From assembly GCA_002083475.1 (NCBI GenBank), contig LWDI01000077.1, forward strand, positions 1-26,991: a DNA stretch of 26,991 nt, in the 5' to 3' direction. This document shows, piece after piece, positions 22,720 to 26,991 of this stretch. Positions within the stretch are counted from its first letter, which is position 1; each line of letters opens with the position of its first letter. The notes beneath the pieces are model-generated. The model was not told the DNA's origin, made no database searches, and saw only the letters and a list, made by a program, of their open reading frames with translations. Origin of the DNA: Proteobacteria bacterium SG_bin5. GTDB taxonomy: Bacteria > Pseudomonadota > Alphaproteobacteria > Sphingomonadales > Sphingomonadaceae. The position numbers were made by a program, and so were the translations under genes.

Positions 22720-24572
22720 TGGATATCGCGATGATCAGCGAACATGCCTCGCCGCTCGCGACCTTGGGCGGGGCCGATGGCGGCGGGCAGAATGTTTATG
22801 TCGCGCAGCTCGCGCGGCAATTGGCGGCGCTGGGCCACCGGGTCGACGTGTTCACCCGGCGCGAGGATCCGGGGGTGGCGGAGATCGTCGATTTCGCCCC
22901 GGGCGTGCGCGTCGTCCATGTCGTCGCCGGGCCGGCGCGGGTGATCCGCAAGGAAAAGCTGCTGCCGCTGATGGACGGCTTCGCCGATGAGATGCGCGAT
23001 TTCTTCGCCGCGCGCGGCGCGCCCGATTTGATCCACGCGCATTTCTTCATGTCGGGCCTGGTCGGGATCGAACTCGCGCGCGCCTTCGCGATTCCCGCGA
23101 TCGTCACTTTCCACGCGCTCGGCAAGGTGCGGCGGCTGCATCAACAGGCCGCCGACGGCTTTCCCGACGCGCGCTTCACCATCGAGGAGCGCATCGTCGC
23201 CGAGGCCGATCGAGTGATCGCCGAATGCCCCGAGGACGAGCGCGATCTGCTGTCGCTCTATGGCGCCGATCCGCTGCGGCTGCGGATGGTGCCGTGCGGC
23301 TTCGATCCGCAGGAATTCGCGCCGCTCGACAAGGCGGCGGCGCGGGCGGCGCTCGATCTGCCGGTGGACGCGCCGATCGCGCTGCAACTCGGGCGGATGG
23401 TGCCGCGCAAGGGGGTCGACACCGCGATCGAGGCGCTCGCCTTCGCCCAGAAGGAGGCGCGGCTCGTGGTGGTCGGCGGGTCGTCGCCCGTGCCCGATCC
23501 GGCGCGCGACCCCGAGCTCGCGCGGCTGATCGCGGTCGCCGAACGCGCCGGGGTGCGCGAGCGCGTGACCTTCACCGGCAGCCGGGGCCGCGACGTGCTC
23601 AAACTCTATTATGGCGCGGCGGACGTGTTCGTAACCGCGCCCTGGTACGAGCCATTCGGCATCACCCCCCTGGAGGCGATGGCCTGCGCGCGCCCGGTGA
23701 TCGCGTCCGACGTCGGCGGCTTGCGCTACACGGTCGACCAGGGCGTCACCGGGCTGCGCGTGCCGCCGCGCGACCCAGCGGCGCTCGGCGCGGCGCTGCG
23801 CGCCTTGCTCGGCGATCCCGCGCGCGCGACGGCGATGGGCGAGGCCGGGCTGGCGCGGGTGCGCGAGCGCTTCACCTGGCGCCAGGTCGCGCTGCAGATG
23901 GAGGAAGTCTATCGCGAGACGCTCGCCAAACGCGCGAGCGGCAGGATCGCCCGGCTCGATCCGCGCCGCGAGTCGGGGGTGATCGACCATGGCTTCGCGG
24001 CGCTCGCCGAAACGCTCGGCCGGTCGCGCTATTTGCTCGGCGAGCCGATCCGCGCCGCCGCCGATCTCGTCGCCGAGGCGCTGCTGAGCGGCCGAAAAGT
24101 GCTGGTCTGCGGCAATGGCGGCAGCGCCGCCGACGCGCAGCATTTCGCCGCCGAATTCGTCGGCCGCTTCAAGAGCGACGCGCGCCGCGCGATGCCGGTG
24201 ATCGCGCTGGGCGCCGACACCGCTTTCGTCACCGCCTGGGCGAACGACATCGGCTATGACGACGTGTTCGCGCGCGGGGTGCGCGCCTTCGGCCAGCCGG
24301 GCGACGTGCTCGTCGCGATCAGCACCAGCGGGCGTTCCAAGAACGTCGTCACCGCGATGCGCGAGGCGCGCGAGCGCGGGCTGAAGACCGTCGCGCTGCT
24401 CGGCGGCGCGCTGAGCCCCTGCGTCGCGCTCGCCGACGCGGCGGTGCGCATTCCCTCGACCGATACCGCACGCATTCAGGAGGTACAAAGCTTGGCTCTG
24501 CATTTGATTTGTGAACTCGTCGAAGCCCGCGCGCTCGCCGCGCCCGCCGCGTCGCTCGAGGTGGTGTCGTGA
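22719..24572 (+). CDS. Fusion of GT4 glycosyltransferase and GmhA-type phosphoheptose isomerase
   Basis: 617 residues with two enzymes in one chain. Residues 1-405 are a GT4 glycosyltransferase: ISEHASPLATLGGADGGGQN (Gly-rich donor loop), DLIHAHFFMSGLVG, LQLGRMVPRKGVDTAIEAL and WYEPFGITPLEAMACARPV (the E-x7-E motif). Residues 417-600 are a SIS domain of the GmhA type: VLVCGNGGSAADAQHFAAEF, ISTSGRSKNVV and TARIQEVQSLALHLICELVE. Glu479 and His595 match the catalytic Glu65 and His180 of E. coli GmhA, which makes heptose-7-phosphate from sedoheptulose-7-phosphate. The frame is continuous with no stop or shift between the parts. It overlaps its neighbours by TGATG and GTGA. It would tie precursor synthesis to sugar transfer. 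Confidence 0.92.
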   Translation: MDIAMISEHASPLATLGGADGGGQNVYVAQLARQLAALGHRVDVFTRREDPGVAEIVDFAPGVRVVHVVAGPARVIRKEKLLPLMDGFADEMRDFFAARGAPDLIHAHFFMSGLVGIELARAFAIPAIVTFHALGKVRRLHQQAADGFPDARFTIEERIVAEADRVIAECPEDERDLLSLYGADPLRLRMVPCGFDPQEFAPLDKAAARAALDLPVDAPIALQLGRMVPRKGVDTAIEALAFAQKEARLVVVGGSSPVPDPARDPELARLIAVAERAGVRERVTFTGSRGRDVLKLYYGAADVFVTAPWYEPFGITPLEAMACARPVIASDVGGLRYTVDQGVTGLRVPPRDPAALGAALRALLGDPARATAMGEAGLARVRERFTWRQVALQMEEVYRETLAKRASGRIARLDPRRESGVIDHGFAALAETLGRSRYLLGEPIRAAADLVAEALLSGRKVLVCGNGGSAADAQHFAAEFVGRFKSDARRAMPVIALGADTAFVTAWANDIGYDDVFARGVRAFGQPGDVLVAISTSGRSKNVVTAMREARERGLKTVALLGGALSPCVALADAAVRIPSTDTARIQEVQSLALHLICELVEARALAAPAASLEVVS

Positions 24573-25270
24573 TCGCGGGCGGCCGCATCATCGTCACCGG
24601 CGGGGCGAGCGGGCTCGGCGCCGAGATCGCGCGCGTGCTGGCCGAGGCCGGGGGCAAGGTGATCATCGCCGACGTTCAGGCCGAGGCCGCCGAGCGGCTG
24701 GCGGGCGAGATCGGCGGCGAGGCCTTCACCCTCGATCTGACCGACGCCGAGGCGTGCCGCGTGCTGATCGACCGGGTGGCGGCGGGTGGCGGCCTCGACG
24801 TGCTGGTGAACAATGCCGGCACCGACAAGACGCTGTCGATCGAAGAGCTGGAACAGGACGATTTCGACCGCGTGCTCGACGTCAATCTGCGCGCGCCCTT
24901 CGCGCTCGCCAAGGCGGCGTTCCCGCATCTGAAGGCGCGGGGGCGTGGCTATATCGTCAATATCGTCTCGACCGCCGCCAAGCGCGCCTGGGCCAATGCC
25001 AGCGCCTACCACGCGAGCAAATGGGGGCTGCTCGGCCTCAGCCACGCGATGCATGTCGAAGGGCGGCCGCTGGGGATCAAGGTGACCGCCTTGCTCGCGG
25101 GCGGGATGCGCACGCCGTTCATTCTCGATCGCTTCCCCGACACCCCGCTCGAAAATCTGCAAGACCCGCGCGCGGTGGCGGAGACGGTGCGCTTCCTGCT
25201 CGACCAGCCCGGCGACACGGTGATCCCCGAGCTGCTCGTGGTGCCGATGCGCGAGACGAGCTGGCCATGA
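24569..25270 (+). CDS. Short-chain dehydrogenase/reductase (SDR)
   Basis: 233-residue classical SDR with a Rossmann fold. Visible motifs: TGGASGLG (residues 10-17), Asp35 after the second strand (favouring NAD(H) over NADP(H)), NNAG (81-84), Ser134 and Y147-x3-K151, the full catalytic set. It is not of the extended HldD type that epimerises ADP-heptose, so it probably acts elsewhere in the sugar pathway as a reductase or dehydrogenase; this is inference. The start is GTG, overlapping the preceding stop by GTGA, and the stop overlaps gmhB by ATGA. Confidence 0.9.
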   Translation: MIAGGRIIVTGGASGLGAEIARVLAEAGGKVIIADVQAEAAERLAGEIGGEAFTLDLTDAEACRVLIDRVAAGGGLDVLVNNAGTDKTLSIEELEQDDFDRVLDVNLRAPFALAKAAFPHLKARGRGYIVNIVSTAAKRAWANASAYHASKWGLLGLSHAMHVEGRPLGIKVTALLAGGMRTPFILDRFPDTPLENLQDPRAVAETVRFLLDQPGDTVIPELLVVPMRETSWP

Positions 25271-26031
25271 AGACGGTGTTCCTCGACAAGGATGGCACCC
25301 TCGTCGAGGACGTGCCCTATAATGTCGATCCCGCGCGGATCAGCTTGAAGCCCGGCGCGCGCGAGGGGGCGCGGGCGCTGGCGGCGGCGGGCTATGCGCT
25401 CGCGGTCGTCACCAACCAATCGGGGATCGCGCGCGGCTATTTCACGCCGGAGGCGCTGGGGCCGGTCGCCGGGCAGTTGCAGGATTTGCTCGGGGTGCGG
25501 TTCGCGGGCTTCTTTTACTGCCCGCACCATCCCGAGGGCGTGGTCGCGCGCTATGCGATCGACTGCGATTGCCGCAAGCCGCGACCGGGGATGATCCTGA
25601 ACGCCGCCCGCGCGATCGGCGCCGATCTGGCGGCGAGCTGGATGATCGGCGACATTTTGCACGACGTGGAAGCCGGCAACCGCGCGGGGTGCCGCACCGT
25701 GCTGATCGACAATGGCGGCGAGACCGAATGGGTCGGCGGGCCGTATCGGGCGCCGACTTTGGTGTGCCGCGATTTGGCGGAGGCGGCGGGTCTGATCGTG
25801 GCATTGCCAAGCTCCTCCCCTGGAAGGGGAGGGGGCGTAGGCGGGCAAATCACCTGCCGGGGGCAGGTGATCCGCCGGAGCCCGGCTTGCGAAGCAAGCC
25901 GGTGGTCGCGAAGCGATGGTGGAGGGGTATCGCCCTTGGTCAGCCGGGGACACCCCTCCGACGCGCTCCGCGCGCCACCTCCCCTTCCAGGGGAGGAGCT
26001 TTTTCCTCGCAAGCAAAGGACCCCGGCATGA
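25267..26031 (+). CDS. gmhB: D-glycero-D-manno-heptose-1,7-bisphosphate 7-phosphatase with repeat-derived C-terminal tail
   Basis: HAD phosphatase that removes the 7-phosphate from heptose bisphosphate. Motifs: FLDKDGTLVEDVPY (Asp7, Asp9), VVTNQSGIARGYF, the zinc loop FYCPHHPEG...IDCDCRKPRPGM (Cys85, His87/88, Cys100, Cys102) and MIGDILHDVEAGNRAG. The enzyme is normally about 175-190 residues and its fold ends near residue 178 (CRDLAEAAGLIV). Here the frame runs on to 254 residues because a 193-bp repeat (25809-26001) is read through in frame, adding residues 181-245, a low-complexity Pro/Gly/Arg/Ser tail. The stop still overlaps the hldE start (ATGA). The tail probably does not belong to the fold. 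The start overlaps the SDR stop (ATGA). Confidence 0.9.
   Translation: MKTVFLDKDGTLVEDVPYNVDPARISLKPGAREGARALAAAGYALAVVTNQSGIARGYFTPEALGPVAGQLQDLLGVRFAGFFYCPHHPEGVVARYAIDCDCRKPRPGMILNAARAIGADLAASWMIGDILHDVEAGNRAGCRTVLIDNGGETEWVGGPYRAPTLVCRDLAEAAGLIVALPSSSPGRGGGVGGQITCRGQVIRRSPACEASRWSRSDGGGVSPLVSRGHPSDALRAPPPLPGEELFPRKQRTPA
25809..26001. repeat. 193-bp non-coding repeat with perfect 24-bp inverted ends, inserted in gmhB
   Basis: The first 24 bases (25809-25832) are the exact reverse complement of the last 24 (25978-26001). Each end is itself near-palindromic (AGCTCCTCCCC...GGGGAGG). Inside are three further hairpins: CACCTGCC/GGCAGGTG (25851-25869), CCGGCTTGC/GCAAGCCGG (25882-25902) and GGAGGGGT/ACCCCTCC (25921-25959). 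It encodes no transposase, so it resembles a MITE or large REP-type element mobilised in trans. A decayed relative lies at about 16108-16195. No clear target duplication was found by eye. Confidence 0.85.
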
Positions 26032-26991
26032 CCCTCACCGATTGGGTCGCGCGTTTCGCCGAGCTTCGCGTGTTGGTGATCGGCGAGGCGATGCTCGATA
26101 GCTATGTGAGCGGCAGCGTCGGCCGGGTGTGTCGCGAGGCGCCGGTGCCGATCGTCGCGCTCAACGCACGCCACGACGTGCCGGGGGGCGCCGCCAATAC
26201 CGCCATGGCGGTCGCGGCGCTCGGCGGCGCGTGCGCCTTCCTCTCGGTGATCGGGCAAGACGAGGCGGGGGTGATCCTCGCCGAACGCCTCGCCGACGCG
26301 GGCGTCGACACCGACGCGCTGCTCGCCGTGCCGGGGCGCGAGACGATCGTCAAACAGCGGATTTCCGCGCGGGGCCAGCTGCTGCTGCGGCTCGATCGCG
26401 GCAGCGAGGGCGACATGCCCGAGCTGATCGAACGCCGGTTGATCGACGCGCTCGCCACCGCCTGGGCGCGGGCCGACGCGGTGATCGCCTCCGACTATGG
26501 CTATGGCATTTGCACCGATCGCGTGATCGCCGCGATCGCCCGGCTCCAGCGCCGCGACCCGCGCGTGCTCGTCGCCGATGCCAAGGATTTGCGGCGCTGG
26601 GCGGGCGCCGGGCTGTCGGCAGCCAAGCCCAATTATGCCGAGGCGATCGCGCTCGCCGATCTGCCGGCGCGCGAGGGGATCGAGCGGGTCGAGCAGATGA
26701 TCGCCGCGCGCGACACGCTCGCCGCGCGCACCGGCGCGCGGCTGCTGGCGGTGACGCTCGACACGGCGGGCGCGGTGGTGTTCGACGAGGGATGCGAGCC
26801 TTATCGCACTTTCACCAGCCCCGCGCCGGATAGCCGTGCGGCGGGGGCGGGGGACACTTTCACCGCCGCGCTCGCGCTCGCGCTCGCCGCCGGCGCGCAG
26901 AGCGCCAACGCCGCCGACCTCGCCGCCGCCGCCGCCGCCGCCTGCGTCGCCGCGCCCGGCACGACCAGCTGCACCGCCGAGATGCTCCACG
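26028..26991 (+). CDS. hldE: D-glycero-beta-D-manno-heptose-7-phosphate kinase (HldE/RfaE kinase domain), cut by right edge
   Basis: 321 codons of a PfkB-family sugar kinase are present. It phosphorylates heptose-7-phosphate at C1, the step between GmhA and GmhB. Diagnostic features: LRVLVIGEAMLDSYVSG, GRVCREAPVPIVAL (the RfaE-type substrate segment, usually with SPEAPVPV), VPGGAANTAMAVAALGG and AGAGDTFTAALALA (the anion-hole and catalytic Asp). The ATG has an AAGGA ribosome site at 7 nt, lying just past the repeat, and overlaps the gmhB stop (ATGA). Whether a C-terminal adenylyltransferase domain follows, making a full HldE, cannot be seen; if absent the symbol would be hldA-like. Confidence 0.9.
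   Translation, partial: MTLTDWVARFAELRVLVIGEAMLDSYVSGSVGRVCREAPVPIVALNARHDVPGGAANTAMAVAALGGACAFLSVIGQDEAGVILAERLADAGVDTDALLAVPGRETIVKQRISARGQLLLRLDRGSEGDMPELIERRLIDALATAWARADAVIASDYGYGICTDRVIAAIARLQRRDPRVLVADAKDLRRWAGAGLSAAKPNYAEAIALADLPAREGIERVEQMIAARDTLAARTGARLLAVTLDTAGAVVFDEGCEPYRTFTSPAPDSRAAGAGDTFTAALALALAAGAQSANAADLAAAAAAACVAAPGTTSCTAEMLH

Noticed and set aside
25809..26001. The 193-bp element as a CRISPR or insertion sequence
   Set aside because: It has no regularly spaced direct repeats and no transposase frame; its features are inverted ends and internal hairpins only.

Overview
The window is about 27 kb of very GC-rich DNA with strong G/C third-position bias. The genes are tightly packed and often joined by ATGA, GTGA or TGATG overlaps. 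Gene content points to a free-living aerobic alphaproteobacterium, most likely a sphingomonad: a cbb3 oxidase with an FNR-type box, a GGAAC-N16-CGTT promoter of the EcfG general-stress type, a DUF4402 subunit with chaperone and usher, and dispersed hairpin repeats built on GTCGCCCC-aGCGAAAGC and AGCTCCTCCCC. No rRNA, tRNA, CRISPR, phage or transposase gene was seen. The taxonomic assignment is inference.

Layout. 1-1140 (-) is the 5' part of ccoN, divergent from a CPA1 cation/proton antiporter (1307-2578), with an FNR-like box between them. A TetR regulator (2607-3197, -) is divergent from a VOC/glyoxalase protein (3252-3644, +) across a small inverted repeat. A beta-carbonic anhydrase (3661-4245, -) is divergent from a double-length tautomerase and an NTF2-like protein (4430-5379, +). 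5424-10461 (+) is a four-gene osmostress operon, mscS-otsB-GH15-otsA, with every junction overlapping and a perfect EcfG-type promoter in front. 10490-15931 (-) holds a DUF4402 subunit, a PapD-like chaperone, an usher-like outer-membrane protein and then a CLC chloride/proton exchanger. An Nramp transporter (16268-17608, +) converges on a processive family 2 glycosyltransferase (17729-19105, -), which is divergent from a cytochrome b561 (19261-19830, +).

From 20070 to the right edge (+) runs one seven-gene overlapping operon: an EEP-fold protein without the usual catalytic Glu, a family 9 glycosyltransferase, a small GT4-like glycosyltransferase, a fused GT4-GmhA protein, a short-chain dehydrogenase, GmhB and the kinase domain of HldE (cut by the edge). 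GmhA, HldE kinase and GmhB are three consecutive steps from sedoheptulose-7-phosphate towards nucleotide-activated heptose, so this looks like a heptose-glycan assembly operon with its own transferases. A 193-bp inverted-terminal repeat sits in the 3' end of gmhB and is translated in frame as a C-terminal tail, while the ATGA junction to hldE is kept.

The most interesting items are the stress-promoter-driven channel/trehalose operon, the heptose operon with its transferase-isomerase fusion and altered EEP protein, the repeat-extended gmhB, and the compact DUF4402 chaperone-usher locus.
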